Source: Gibbula magus (taxonomy: Eukaryota; Mollusca; Gastropoda; Trochida; Trochidae). Taken from it: DNA of 64,000 bases. A program made the translations under genes and the position numbers. The notes beneath the pieces were generated by a model that saw only the letters and a list, made by a program, of their open reading frames with translations, was not told where the DNA came from and searched no databases. The stretch covers positions 11,839,867 to 11,903,866 of the forward strand of contig OW388296.1 in NCBI GenBank assembly GCA_936450465.1, written 5' to 3'. Below are positions 1 through 12,323 of this stretch, piece after piece (positions within the stretch are counted from its first letter, which is position 1; each line of letters starts with the position of its first letter).

Positions 1-570
1 TGAACTAAGTGTTTTATCTGTTAACATTGACAACGAGTTATTCTTAAATATTCTTGCACATTCATTTGCCACTTCAATGATTGTTCGTCAAGACAAAATT
101 AAATACTAGTTTTCAAGATTTGTTAGGAGCAAATTAAATTTGGTCCTAATCCACTAATCCAGAATTTGTTTTGCTCATCGTGAGCACAAAGCAAGGAGGC
201 AACAAATCAGTTAACGTCTTTTGGAATTATTCAGCCGGTCATTGAAACCCAGCTTTCTGGGTAATTGGGAGCTACATCCCTGGTTCCTGTGCTTTCCATA
301 TCAGACTTGAATCAGCAGTGTACCTAATTGGTTGGACATGAAATGAAGAAAATAAACCTCTTTGTAGTCAGTTAATGCTGGTTTCTTTTCCTTTCTAATA
401 TATGTGAATCACTTCATGTTTGTCCAGGCATATTTTGTCTGGATGAGAACGAAACCTTTCAGTATTTTTACCTGAAACTATGTGTAAGCCGATGTAGGTT
501 TGCCGTTTACTAATAATAATCTAAACTATAACTAAAGTGGACTGTTCCAGCCAATAGCAGGTTTATTTAT

Positions 571-760
571 TTATATATACCGTACATGTTTCATTTGTTT
601 TGTTATGCAATGGATATATTTGCATATACTTGGTATCACCAAATATGGAAAATGAGAAAAAATATTATGTGTTTGTATCAAACTCTTTTCATAAATCAAG
701 CAAGTTGTGTATACATGTGCCTTTTGTGAAAAATTGTTATTTAGAAATTTATGTATTGTT
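571..760 (+). repeat. diverged copy of a dispersed repeat (see 1795-2970)
   Basis: tgtttgtatcaaactctttt, aatcaagcaagttgtgtata, catgtgcctttt and ttatttagaaattta match the 1795-1925 repeat imperfectly. The rest of 1-924 is AT-rich with no exon, RNA gene or other repeat that I can support. Confidence 0.45.
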
Positions 761-924
761 ATCTTAGCTGTCATTGTGCATAGTTTGAGATGTAAGTCAC
801 GAATGTAGTCGAGTCCGACTACCATCACTCGTTGTGACTATTGGTATAGAGGGGTGTGTTCAATGAGATAGTGAATATTTTCAATATCCTGTCTCCAAAA
901 CTGCTGTGCCCTCAAAGTTAAATT

Positions 925-1225
925 GGGGCCGGGGCGGGATAGCGCAGTGGTTAGCGCATTCAGCTTCGAATCCCGCCAGGGGCACAGCAACTTTGTCTAC
1001 AGTAGAGAACTGTTCTACACGCAGTAAGGTTTGGGTGCAATGCTTTACTGAATTTCAGCGTAGTACCACCCATGGTTCGCTAGTTCCAGCCGATGCTCGC
1101 AGGTTTCACCGCAATGCATAGCCACATGGCGTTGCAGGCTTTCTCCCTGCCATAATACTAGCAGCCGTGATATAAGTGAAATAGTCTTGAAATCAGCGTT
1201 AAACCCAAACTCACCTCACCTCAAA
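925..1225 (+). mobile_element. tRNA-derived SINE, full-length copy
   Basis: The head has an A-box-like gggatagcgcagtggttag and a B-box-like gcttcgaatcccgcc, about the tRNA spacing. The body follows to a 3' region ending gttaaacccaaactcacctc. The same body occurs in inverted orientation at 6806-7000 and, split by the DIRS element, at 19024-19156 plus 25721-25775. SINEs depend on LINE machinery supplied in trans. The tRNA of origin was not determined. Confidence 0.85.
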
Positions 1226-1794
1226 GTTGAATTTATTTGGGGAGGTAGCATGCTCCTAGGGATCAAAGTTTGTATATTTGGCCCTGAGACCCCCCTCAAA
1301 TATGGCAAGGCAGACAGTTTCCCTAAACCTTTAAACGACTTCTGCTCTAAAACCAATGAGCACAGGAAGCTTAAATTTTCAGAATATCATCCCAGTTACA
1401 TGGAGACTGAAATTTGTAATTTTCGTCAAATTGCCTTTTTTAAGGTGTGTCTTGTTATGCCATTAAGTGTTTTTAAAAAGCAATTTTAAGAATGTTGGAG
1501 TTTTGAGAACAACTGAGTGTGTGAGAATGGATGAAATTGAGTCACAATGTGATATTTATCAGGTGATCACTCCCTAAAAACTAGTTATTTTGGTACTTCT
1601 TCTTTACTTTTAATGATACAAAGTACTAGAATGCTGATATCCTGTATAGACATGCATGTGCCTGTACCAGCAAATTATAAGTGTATGTTTGGTGAAGATT
1701 CATTGCACCCCAAAAACCTAATATGTTAGTTGTCAAATTTAGATAATAAATCTTGCAAAGCCTGACGAGCTGCAGAGCCACTGACTTAAACCCA

Positions 1795-2970
1795 ATAAGA
1801 GTGTGGGCTTCTTGTCTGAACCAGAAGTACAAACCCATTCAATGTATTTCCATGAAACTTTCTGCATGTATCAAGCAAGCAGTGTAGATGTGCCTTCGCT
1901 ATTTAGAAATTTCTGGGGGAAAAACAAATTAAAAACCCCGTTTCGAGACCTATGTCCAATAGTATTCAATATGATAGATTTATTTTCATGAAACTTTGTA
2001 TGTGGGTCAAACAAAGTGTGGATTTGCTTTTGCTGTATTGTTTGTATAATTTCACATCTCTTAACCTCGTTTGATACCTAAACTGTAATAAAGAATAATT
2101 TATGCGCATATGTTTTTCATGCAATTTCTTTGGTTGAATGACTTCCAGTGAACTGAAAAATGATATCGATTTACTAAACGACCAGATGACATAAACAAAA
2201 TAAGTATGTCAGACAGACAGACACCATACATTCTCAATACATTATCTGTTCTTAGTCTCAAATACCTTGAAGAAGACAAATATTTTATGGATGATCATCT
2301 TCTTTATTAACGATAGCGACGTTTCGGTATAGATCCTTATACCGTTATCAAGCATATGGAAGAGATGTTGGTATGATAGAGAGATAACAAATACAACAAG
2401 ATGAGGTAACAAAGACATAAATGGTTGAACAAGTGAAGTTGTGGTAACAAGGAAAACAGAGTAGTATGTTAATCAGCCAGGGGGCGGATGAGAGGACAAA
2501 GGCAGGGTGAGGGTACCAAATACCTTGTCTGTTCTAGTTCTTGATCACATGAAATTGATTTTAACTCAATGTTTTTTTTTGTGTCAAATCCAACAAAGTT
2601 TTCTTTGATTAAATTTGGCATTTAAATGGGAATCGACCTCATCTACAGGCTCTTATTGTTATCTCCCGCCATAACGAAGTTGTTGAGGGATATAGAAATG
2701 ACCTCCCTCCGTATCCATCCATGCATCCTTGTTTCGTGTCTGGGTCAGAACTAAAATAGGCCTAGCTCATTGAAACTTGGTATGTGACTCATTCAGGATG
2801 TGTAGATGTGACTTTTAGTGTTTTCAACTTCTTTTGAAGTTTCTTATAAGCCGTTCCCATGGAAATATAATTCAGCATTTTGTTACCTGACCAGAACTCA
2901 ACAACTGTAAGACCTAGCTCAATGAAACATGGTATGTGAAACAATCATCATGTGTAGATGTGTTTTGGGG
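1795..2970 (+). repeat. dispersed repeat, several diverged copies
   Basis: A motif of the form 'atgaaact-tggtatgt...caagcaa..gtgtagatgtgcctttg' occurs near 1850, 1985, 2775 and 2925. Between them at 2270-2350 is aaatattttatggatgatca + tcttctttatta, shared with 27058-27085 and 36594-36625. These are old repeats with no coding capacity. Confidence 0.5.
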
Positions 2971-2984
2971 GTTTCCACCTTTTT

Positions 2985-4312
2985 AGCTCATCAGGCCTGA
3001 TGAGCTTATGGCATGGCAATTTTTCGCTTTTTAGCTCATCAGGCCTGAAAGGCCCGATGGGCTTATGGCATGGCATGGTGTCCGGCGTCCGTCCATCCGT
3101 CCGTCCGTCCGTCCATCCGTCCATCCGTAAACTTTTCGCTTTTTCGACTTCTTCTCCAGAACCAATGATTCCACAGAGCTGAAATTTTATGTGCAGACTC
3201 CTTGGCCAATGGGGATTCTAAATTGTAGATTTCGTGACCCCATGACCCCAAATGGGGTCACCGGGGTCACATCCTTAAAAACCTATTTTCATCTTCTTCT
3301 CCAGTTCCAAAAGGTCTAGAGAGCTGAAAAATTGTGTGCATACTCATTGGCCATTGGGGATTCTAAATTGTAGATTATATGACCCCGTGACTCCAAATGG
3401 GGTCACCGGGGTCACATCCTTAAAAACCTATTTTCATCTTCTTTTTCAGTTCCAAAAGGTCTAGAGAGCTGAAAAGTTGTGTGCAGACTCCTTGGCCAAT
3501 GGGGATTCTAAATTGTAGATTATGTTACCTCGTGACTCCAAATTGGGTCACAGTGGTCATGATCTAAGAACCTATCTTTTGCTTGTAAACAATAACTTAA
3601 ATAACTTAAATATTCAACTTTAGATAGTAAATCAATTAAATCCTGATGAGCTACAGAGCCCATGGCTCTATTTTTTTACTTCTTCTCCAGAACCAATGAC
3701 TAGAGAGCTGAAATTTTATGTGCAGACTTCTTGGCTAATGGGGATTATAAATTGTAGATTTTGTGACCTTAAAAACCTATTTTCATCTTCTTCTCCAGTT
3801 CCAAAAGGTCTAGAGAACTGGAAAGTTGTGTGCAGACTCCTTGGCCAATGGGGATTCTAAATTGTAGACTTTGTGACCCCGTGATCCCAAATGGGGTCCA
3901 GGGGTCACAACCTTAAAAACCTATTTTCATATTCTTCTCCAGTTCCATAAGGTCTAGAGAGCTGAAATGTTGTATACAGACTCCTGGGTCAATGGGAATT
4001 CTTAATTGTAGATTTGGTGATCCCGCGACCCCATATAGGATCACAGGGGTCACAACTTAAAAACCTATTTTCATCTTCTCCAGTATGAAACGCTCTAAAA
4101 AGTTGAAATGTTGTGTACAAACTTCTAGGCCAATGTGGTTTCTAAATTGTAGATTTGGTCACTCTCTGCCATGTGGGCCACAGGGGTCATGACCTAAAAT
4201 GCTTCTTATCTTATTAACAATGTAATAAAGTGTATTATTTGAAATAGCTTAGATCTTCAACCTTAGATAATAAATCACTGTCCTGGTGAGCTACAGAGGC
4301 CATGGCTCTATT
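2985..4312 (+). repeat. composite repeat with ~145-bp internal units
   Basis: Opens with tagctcatcaggcctgatga and a gtccgtccgtccatcc microsatellite. It then has at least five copies of a ~145-bp unit (ccagttccaaaaggtctaga, gccaatggggattctaaatt, aaatggggtcaccggggtca, taaaaacctattttcatctt) around 3280, 3420, 3790, 3910 and 4060. gatgagctacagagcccatg (3643) and ggtgagctacagaggccatg (4283) close two blocks. No coding frame; a tandemly built dispersed repeat. Confidence 0.8.
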
Positions 4313-4602
4313 TTATTTATTCAAACTTTTACTATTTTTAGCCATTTTAATGGAAAACATCTTTGATTCCTGAGCAAAACTCAAAATGCTTTCTACAATT
4401 TCGCTTCCAGAATAGATCTTGAATACTGTTTGGCAGAGATTAATACATCTTGGAAAGTATATATATATTCTTTTAAAGTATGAATTTATTGCTGATGAGT
4501 GTTTTAGGATTTATTAAGCTTCATAATAACTGTTCAAAATATGTTTAACTTTTTCCACTTTGCGAGGATATAATCGTATGTGTATTTTTGTGATAACTTT
4601 AA

Positions 4603-4890
4603 GGGGCTGTTCTGTCGGCTAAATCCACCATCTTGGATTTTGTTTATTACTAAATAATTTGCTGTTATGCCGTAGCATTCTTTTCCCCACTCGCAGTGCC
4701 GATGAATGGCTTCAGATCACATTTCTTGTCTTTATCAAGTTATGAAATATAATTCATCAAAATATTACCTTTTATAAATATCTTCTAGCTTGACTGTGTT
4801 TTAATCATTTATCAGTAGCATATATGTGTAAACGGGGATATCCCCTTGAATTTCATTTCCACAAAAAAATACCCCGATAGAACTCTCCTT
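4603..4890. mobile_element. MITE family B, copy 1 (TTAA-flanked)
   Basis: 288 bp between TTAA at 4599-4602 and 4891-4894. Imperfect TIRs: ggggctgttctgtcgg at the left, ccgatagaactctcctt at the right. The right end contains gtaaacggggatatcccc and caaaaaaataccccgatag. Related copies: 36963-37393 (inverted), 37398-37775 and 44455-44525. Confidence 0.75.
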
Positions 4891-4894
4891 TTAA

Positions 4895-5280
4895 AGATGC
4901 ATGGTAAGTTTCGTATGATATTTGATATTTGTACCATATTACATAAGTGCTGGTTCAGGGCATATCTTCTTACTCGACGTTCATATTCACCCCCAAATCT
5001 GTCTTCCTATCTAACTTTATTAAGTTTACAAAATTATGTTTGACATAATGGCTGCAGCAAGCCAAGATCCATTGTTATCATGACCACGACTTTGAATGGT
5101 TTTATTATCGTTATATTGAACTGATTGACCTTAAACTGTTTATTTTTGAGTTGATAACTCTCAATTGAATAACACAAATTATAACATTGGAGATAAATGT
5201 GACCTCACCAACATGTTTATGACCCTTTAAATCATATATTCCCAAGGAACCTCTGTTACAGTTTTCTGATGCTATTAAGG
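4895..5280. other. no gene seen
   Basis: AT-rich, short frames only, no splice-bounded coding block and no repeat copy recognised between MITE B copy 1 and the inverted-repeat cluster. Confidence 0.6.
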
Positions 5281-5830
5281 TAGCCAATCGCAAAACGTCC
5301 AATAAAAGCTCTCGGTACGCAGTCTGATTAAAATCGACCTTGTTCTGAGGGATAACATTTGCAAAATAATGCATCTACTGGGATACGAACAGGTTCTGTA
5401 GATTCCTCGCCACAAGGTCTGAGAACATCCCGTATAGGCGTGTGTTCTGAACCAGTTTAGCGCAGCCAAAGCCCAGTCAAATAGCTGACCAATCACATCA
5501 TAGTTTTTGAATGGTCTCTGTTTTGAAAGCATTCGGAACAGACGAAAGGATAGCTGTTTGGAGTTATCTGCCCATAGCTTCTCGCACCGAAAGCTTTTGT
5601 TGGACGTCTTGTGATTGGTTAACTGAATTGCGTCAGAACACGGAAGTCTACGGGCTGTTATCAGACGGTTTAGTGTGGAAACCCCTGAACGATATGAGTT
5701 GGTACCCCTGTCAAAACCGTCAATTTTAATCAGACTGTCTCGGTACGAGAAGCTGGGGGCAATACTCCCATCAGCCATACTCTTGTCAGTCTCCGTAAGG
5801 TCGATTTCAATCAGACTGAGGGTTTGCAAT
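5281..5830. repeat. inverted-repeat cluster
   Basis: agccaatcgcaaaacgtcca (5281) recurs inverted as tggacgtcttgtgattggtt (near 5604). cagtctgattaaaatcgacc (near 5320) recurs inverted as caattttaatcagactgt near 5725 and as ggtcgatttcaatcagactg near 5798. The segment could fold back on itself in more than one way, probably a decayed fold-back transposon. The 184-codon minus-strand frame here is not recognised as a protein. Confidence 0.65.
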
Positions 5831-6805
5831 CCAACATCAAAACAACAACATTAGAAAGGCTTAAAAAAGTAAGGTTTTATTCCAGGTAAAAAGTCTTGAT
5901 TACCATCACAGTGTAATACAGGGAGTAGTGGATGAAAAAATAACATCATGCGTAGATTTTGATGATTGTATGAGCTAAACCTGAGTTCTCGATATTAAAC
6001 ATTATCATCCCTCCATATTGATAAACCGATTGTCTTGTACAGCGGAACTTGTTGACTTGCATCATAATACGTTACCCAGACGTCTTGCTACAAAATATTT
6101 TATACGGGGCGTTAATTACGGTACCCATTTGAGGGGCTCTAAGTATGAACTTGGTGCAACACCAGTGTTTAATCTGGAACCAAAATTTGAGGGGGGATTT
6201 TGAAAAAAAAAAAGTCATACTATTGCTTTCAAAGGTATGGTTCAAATTACAATACGGGACAGTCCTCCATGTGGGTTTTAAAGGGCTATATGATCACTCT
6301 CAGCAAGAATACGTCACACGTCCTTGATTGGACACTGTTAAGCAAGTGCATACTAGGGTTATGGCTGATGATAATTTAAACTTAGTCATTTATAACAAGT
6401 TGTTCGATACCCCTATTAATTATGGAATAGAATCTTAAATAAAAGTGTACGAGGGGAAAGGTCCAAACTTTGAACACCTACATGTTTGTAAATCAGCAAG
6501 TTCCTCTTACATGTAGCAATTTTCAAACAGCACCTGTTTACAGTTTCCTTCACACAGTGTAGTAATTACCTTATTTCCTCTAATAAACGCCAGGTATCGA
6601 GTAAGAGTTGGGCATCCAATAAGCTTTGAACAGGGATTGACTTAGGCCACGATATCGCGAGCAACTGTTGGCCGTGTTTGTGCCACACGTTTACAATATT
6701 GGAGTTTTCAAACAAAGTACCATTGGAAGATGTATTTGCTTTTCTGTTTAAGCCTAATTGTCAGATTTCCAATAAAGATGGAGTCAGTTGGGCTTTATCA
6801 CTGCT
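5831..6805. other. no gene seen
   Basis: Short frames only (60-62 codons) without recognisable domains. No tandem array or transposon end was identified. Confidence 0.6.
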
Positions 6806-7000
6806 TTCAAGAGTATTTCAGTTACATCACGGTTGCTAGTATTATTGCAGGGAGAAAGCCCGCAACACCATTGTGGCTATGCATTGTGGCAAAACTTGCA
6901 GGCATCGACTGGAATTAGCGAACCATGGATGGTACTGCGCTAAAATTCAGTGTGGCATTTCACCCAAACCTTACTGCGTGTAAAACAGTTCTCATCAGCA
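6806..7000 (-). mobile_element. SINE copy, head-truncated
   Basis: The reverse complement matches the body of the 925-1225 SINE over about 190 bp (shared words: gcagggagaaagcc, gtggctatgcattg, cttactgcgtgta). The tRNA-like head is missing. A TTAA-flanked MITE starts about 40 bp to its right. Confidence 0.85.
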
Positions 7001-7039
7001 GTTTAAGACTTCTGATCTCTTGATGTGTTAACCCTTTAA

Positions 7040-7393
7040 AGGGGCAGTAGCACGTTTTTTCGCTCAAATAAGTTGATGAAATGTATTTGAAAAATAATTT
7101 CACCAATAGTAAAACATCATTCTCTCTTCGGAAAATAAAGTTTAAAATGAGTGTATATGGTTCGGTTAAGCCATGGGAATCGTTTTTGTAATACAAAATA
7201 ATAAATTGTGTTCACAATAAAATAGCCGCCATGCAATTTTTGCTTTATACGCAACATAGTTTTTACCACGAAAGAAAATTGGTTTGTGTAATAAGATGTT
7301 TTACCCTCTAAAGTTAGTTTAAATGTCGTAAACTATCATTATAAATGGGAAATCTGAAAACAAATTTTTTGCAAAAAACGTGCTACTGCCCCT
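7040..7393. mobile_element. MITE family A, copy 1 (TTAA-flanked)
   Basis: 354-bp element with terminal inverted repeats of about 20 bp (aggggcagtagcacgttttt / aaaaaacgtgctactgcccct) and a TTAA on each side (7036-7039, 7394-7397). No coding capacity. The TTAA target duplication suggests mobilisation by a piggyBac-type transposase, which is an inference. Copies: 49397-49751 (full) and 29861-30037 (internally deleted). Confidence 0.9.
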
Positions 7394-7397
7394 TTAA

Positions 7398-10300
7398 GAA
7401 TAGACCGTGTCTGAGTCCACCCAGTAAAGAAGCATCCAGGCATGCACTTAGTTATATAGAGGAAATAAGGTTGTTGCCAGAGAACCATACGGAGAGATTG
7501 ATCACGGCCATGTTCACAGTACAATCTTGTGCTAGACTATATGTGGTATTGGATGTGATGAACAAGATATATGAAATATGTACAATTCAAAATAACAATG
7601 TCAACCAATCTGAAAAGATTAAAAATTGAAAACATTGGAACACGGAAGTGTGATTGGTAAATAACATTCTGAACTTCAAAGTGCATTACGTTGAAATGGG
7701 TTAATATGCATATACGATTCAAAATTTTACAATCAAACATTCATACACTCAAATAACGCACCAGTTATGTACAGAATTGTATATATTTCTATTTATATAT
7801 ATATAATGTGCATAGTGGTAAAAATGGTAGTCATTTAATTCAGCGCTGTTTCATTTTTTCAAGTTCAACAAACTTTATTGGATGGAATGTAGTGTACAAT
7901 GAAATTGTGATTGTGATTTATTATGAAATATATCTATTGAAACACACAACTGGTTTCAAAATTATAAATCTAAAACATCAAATTCATTATAATAAAATGT
8001 AAATTTAATAACATATTCAAAGGAAATTGTGCGAGGAAATATACAACTGGTTGATCAAAATGTAAAATTCTAAATGATTTTTAACAAAATATTTTGCAAA
8101 GCACTTCAAGATGAAAAATCAAAACCACACTGAATGCAAAGCACTTTGTTTCAAATATAAGTATTAAAACAATCATTTCTGTCATTAGCACTTGCGGCAG
8201 GGACATTTACTTTCGAGAAATTTCTGGCAATTAAAATGACCATTAATTGACAGAAAGCAAACTTGAGTTCTCTAATTTTACATCATCCTTGCTTGTCAAT
8301 GCATAAAGTGTTAAATACTCATTGATAAATATTCAAATTTGATAGCAGTTTGAGATCAATAACAACACAATGTTTATATTGTCTGAAAAGAAGTTGAATT
8401 TCCATATAATATTTCTGACCACAACACATGAAGCAAATGGTTTGGGTAGAAAATTGAAACCTAAGTAGGTTGATGAGGGAAGCTAACAAGCTGATTGTTA
8501 TTGGAATGATGAGGAGATCAACCAAACTCGGACATTGTGACATTTTTGCTGATTCAGGCTCTCTTGAGCACCATCATAGAAACGTAGCTAATTAAAACCC
8601 TCGTCACTATGCAAGTCTTTGTTTCTCCATTGGTTTGTTCCTCACCTCATCTTTCCACTAATTAGCTCGTTAGTGTTACCAACCGGCATCCGTTGGTAGA
8701 TCCGCAGTCAACACGCAGTATCTGTTTGAAGTTCTAGTCAATAAGTAAGTTGTATTTAAAACACAGAGTATCCTATATACAAACTGATATAAATTGTTAA
8801 GGAAAATTAATTTGTTCAAAGAATTTGACATAATCAAATATTTCCTACACTACAGACATGTATCCGAGGTACAGACCAGATATAAGTAAGTTACTGAAGA
8901 GATCTGAAAGATACTGTACCCAAGGTACAGACCAGATATATACGGTAGGTAAGTAAGTTACATAAAGAATCTGAAAGATACTGTATATTTCAAATTCATA
9001 ATGTTTTAAATGAATAAAATATAAACAAGATAAAAGTATTGGCAAATGCAAGGTTGGCAAGTTCATACTATTTTTGAAAAAGCATCTAACAATATCAGAG
9101 GTAATGAATTGTGAACGTCTTCAATGCATAAACTAATATGTAGGTAAACTACATACAAACTCTAACAGCTATCGTCTATTCTTGAGTATGTCTCTAATGT
9201 TAATATAAAACTACTAAATAAGAATTCTACTGAGTTACCTACTCAAAATAACTTGTGACCTCTTTCTTCATTTTGATGGTGAAGTTCAAACAATTAACAT
9301 GAACATCGTCCAAATGAATAGTCATAAATGATTTTAGTTAGTTTCACCATTGATTCCCTAGAATGATTATTCATAGATTTTGCATCATCTATTGTCTTGA
9401 GCCACATGTGTCTTGTTTTCCTCTTGTAAACATTCTTCTAATCTCTTCCTCTGTTCAAAGAAGAAATGTGACAAAAGCTGGGCTTTGTCAGTCATCAGGA
9501 TCATGAAGGTGAAGGTCATGTCTAACTGACCAATGATCATCAAGGGAAGAATTTACTGCTGAAACAAAGATTATTTATATTTTACAATAATAGCAAACAT
9601 ATATCAAACTATCGCCACGAAACATTTATTTTTTAAAATTTTGACATAATTTAATTGAAAGAAACTAAAAGTAGAGCTCTTTTGAAACAATATTTTAATC
9701 AAATGTTACCGATTCAATATATTAGCAAACCATTCTTGTGTTGTTAAATTACAGGAATAGAAAGAAAGGTAATATCATTGAAGCACATTTCTATTATAAC
9801 AGCGTCAACAGGTAAGGGCAGCTACAAAGATTAGACACCGTAACGAACACAATAAGCTCCCCAAGGCTGAACTGAAAACAGTCAAAATGGTTGCTAATGA
9901 CGATACGCTTGCACGTCAAACTTTAATGAACAATATGACTTGTGTTTGTCATTAATGTTTCATTACACCTGTATACAAGGAGATAATTTTCTGTACGGAC
10001 AGTATCTATTTATGATGTTACGTGGTGTGGTGTCTTAAGGAGAAATGTGACGAAGAAATCATACTCACTTACGGTAACATTTTGCGACAACGATTTATTG
10101 TTGTGAATAAGCGAATTCTAAAATATTTTATTTCATCGTCCCATCTCTCCTTAAAGGCTCAAGTGCATGTTTTTCTTGTTATTAGCTATAAGGACATATG
10201 CACCCACTTCACCTTCCTATCGATGCAATAACATACTTATCATTCTTTGCAATATAAACCTGAGGGCAAATCGTTTATAATCGAGAGATATGCATTCATT

Positions 10301-11390
10301 ATGTGTGCATTATTTATATTTTAAAACAATTGGTGTGCAACTGAGCCTCTAAGACCCCACATACAGGCACATGGCTTATGATTGAATGAGACGGTTGAAG
10401 GTTCCACAAACTGAAACTTACAATGAGGGGTTGGGGAGATGGGGGGGATGGGGGTTTGGTAATCATCATGTAACTTACTAGAAAACAGTCTAACTTGTAA
10501 TTCTTGATATACAATTTGAAGAGTCCAACACAATATCAAAGTCAAAAGTTTTAAATTGTTATACAGCTCTACGCTTTAGCTTTCTAGTTCAATACTTGAG
10601 CGTAATAGTTGAAGAAATTACAAATGGGTATTTAATAAGGGAGTTGGATATCCAGGCAGAAGTTTTGGTTGCGGTTTTGGTTTTTGTGTTTTGGTACACA
10701 CAATATTATTATTAGCAGTTCAAGAGTTAAGTGCAGAAAGTGAGTTATAGCATGCATTAATAAAAGGATAATTAATAAGAAGACAGATTAGGCAAACAAA
10801 TGATGTCAACACCTTTTCACCTGAATTCCAGCTTACACAGCTGAGTCTTTTAACTTCTAACCTACAGCTCCATGCAAATAAGCTTTCAGTCAAGAGATTA
10901 TTGTGAAATTACAGACAAAGTGTTAAAAGTGTCCAAGTGAATAAGGTGTTTGGACATCCACTAGACTAGGTTAGCTAGGCTACATTGTTGTGAAGGTATG
11001 GGTTGAAATCCTGAAAGGACATGTCCTCTCAAAAGCAGAACTAGAAGACTGTCAGAAATATAGCTGTAATATATGATATTGTTAAAGCTACAAGTCTCAA
11101 AAGCTACAACTATAAAGACTATAACAACTACTCCTTTAAAGCCAGATGCTGAAATAATGACAGTGTTGTTCCTAGAGGGGATCCTAGGTGTGGTGTCCCT
11201 CGACATTTTGAGAAGAAAGTCCCTCATAATACGTTTACCATTGCAAAGCATAGGCAGATCTACAAATATTCACATTTTGCAAAGGTTGGGAGGAGGGGGT
11301 GAACTCACATTAACCCCCCATCTGCCATTGACAAAGGGTCGCTATACCATTTGCCAATATGACTTCTCCACTTGTCATGTAGGAACAGTG
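7398..11390. other. 3' flank of the SLC26 gene, no gene seen
   Basis: AT-rich. A local tandem duplication lies at 8862-8981 (aggtacagaccagatata twice, gatctgaaagatact / aatctgaaagatact). A short G-run lies at 10435-10452. No exon-like coding block with splice sites is evident on either strand. Confidence 0.6.
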
Positions 11391-11525
11391 ACGGCTCCGG
11401 GAATTTTGAAAGGGGGGGGGTCAACCAATGAAAAAGTGGGGGCACCAAAATTCCCCCCATGCACAAATTTTGTAAGGGGGGGGGGGGGGGGGGGCGCGAT
11501 GGGGGCCGGACCCCCCTCCCCCTAC
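11391..11525 (+). repeat. G-homopolymer repeat, copy 1
   Basis: ctccgggaattttgaaaggg ... tcaaccaatgaaaa ... long G run ... ggccggacccccctcccc. Same family as 30168-30280 and 40368-40499 (opposite strand) and, more distantly, 45305-45482. Homopolymer lengths here are prone to assembly error. Confidence 0.65.
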
Positions 11526-12156
11526 TGTAGGAACAACACTGGGTTAGGTTATTTCCAAAGCTATGAAACACTACTCCACTACTACTACTAAACTGCCTTC
11601 ATCAGGGGAAAATTGAAAGCTGTAATATGCTTCTATAGTTTGATACATAAGCTATGGCAAAACAAAATAAAACACACCACTTTAGTGTCTGTAGTGCCAT
11701 TAAAGTCTAGTAGCATCTGCTAGTGGTGCTCTCTGAAAGTAAATTAGTTAAACATGCTGCAAAAAGTTTAAACTTAAAATCTTGCAGAAATAAAATAAAT
11801 CTTGTATGGTATTGCATCTATTCACATTTAGCATTCAAATGTATTTTAGTTTTTCATAGGAATTATATTTCTTCTTAATTTTCTTAATGGATTTCAAATT
11901 ACTTGCTTTTCATACTTAAAACTTATGAAGACCTTCTTAAATAACAGTATTCCGGATAACAAACATTTGGTATTATTTTTTATGATTATTTTTTTTTATC
12001 AGTGGATAATTTTGTTAATGTTAAAAAAACTTATGTAAAATCTTGATGCATTACCAGAATGTTAAAAACCAAAATCAAAAACATGCAAAATAATTCGTGA
12101 AAAATAAAATAAAACAAAATAACTTAATTTGCTCATGCAGGTGTCAACATAGTGAG
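11526..12156. other. region just beyond the SLC26 3' end
   Basis: AT-rich, with no frame or RNA gene recognised. Any longer 3' UTR of the transporter would lie here. Confidence 0.55.
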
Positions 12157-12162
12157 TTTATT
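12157..12162 (-). terminator. candidate poly(A) signal of the SLC26 gene
   Basis: Forward tttatt reads AATAAA on the minus strand, about 48 nt beyond the stop codon. It is the first canonical hexamer downstream and would give a very short 3' UTR, so a more distal site remains possible. Confidence 0.45.
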
Positions 12163-12209
12163 TCTGTATAAAACAAATGAACAATTAGAAAGTTGTTTTT
12201 GAAATAAAA

Positions 12210-12323
12210 TCAATTATTGATATTCACCATGTGTTCTGTTTGGTAGTTTTCTGTGTCAGGGCTATTCCCATTTAAATAATCCGACCGGTTTTCCTCCGAT
12301 GTGACAGGGCCATTCTTGATATT
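12210..12323 (-). CDS. SLC26 coding exon 17 (residues 740-776, stop)
   Basis: Acceptor ttgaattttag|AATATC, phase 0, then 37 codons and TGA. Encodes a polar tail ([20 protein letters not shown] ... HMVNINN). There is little family conservation to check here, so this exon rests on phase, splice site, the stop and a nearby poly(A) signal. An alternative terminal exon around 12560-12690 was considered and rejected. Confidence 0.8.
   Translation of the reverse strand, partial: NIKNGPVTSEENRSDYLNGNSPDTENYQTEHMVNINN

Noticed and set aside
5275..5829. 184-codon minus-strand ORF as a gene
   Set aside because: It lies wholly in an inverted-repeat cluster, and no domain is recognised.
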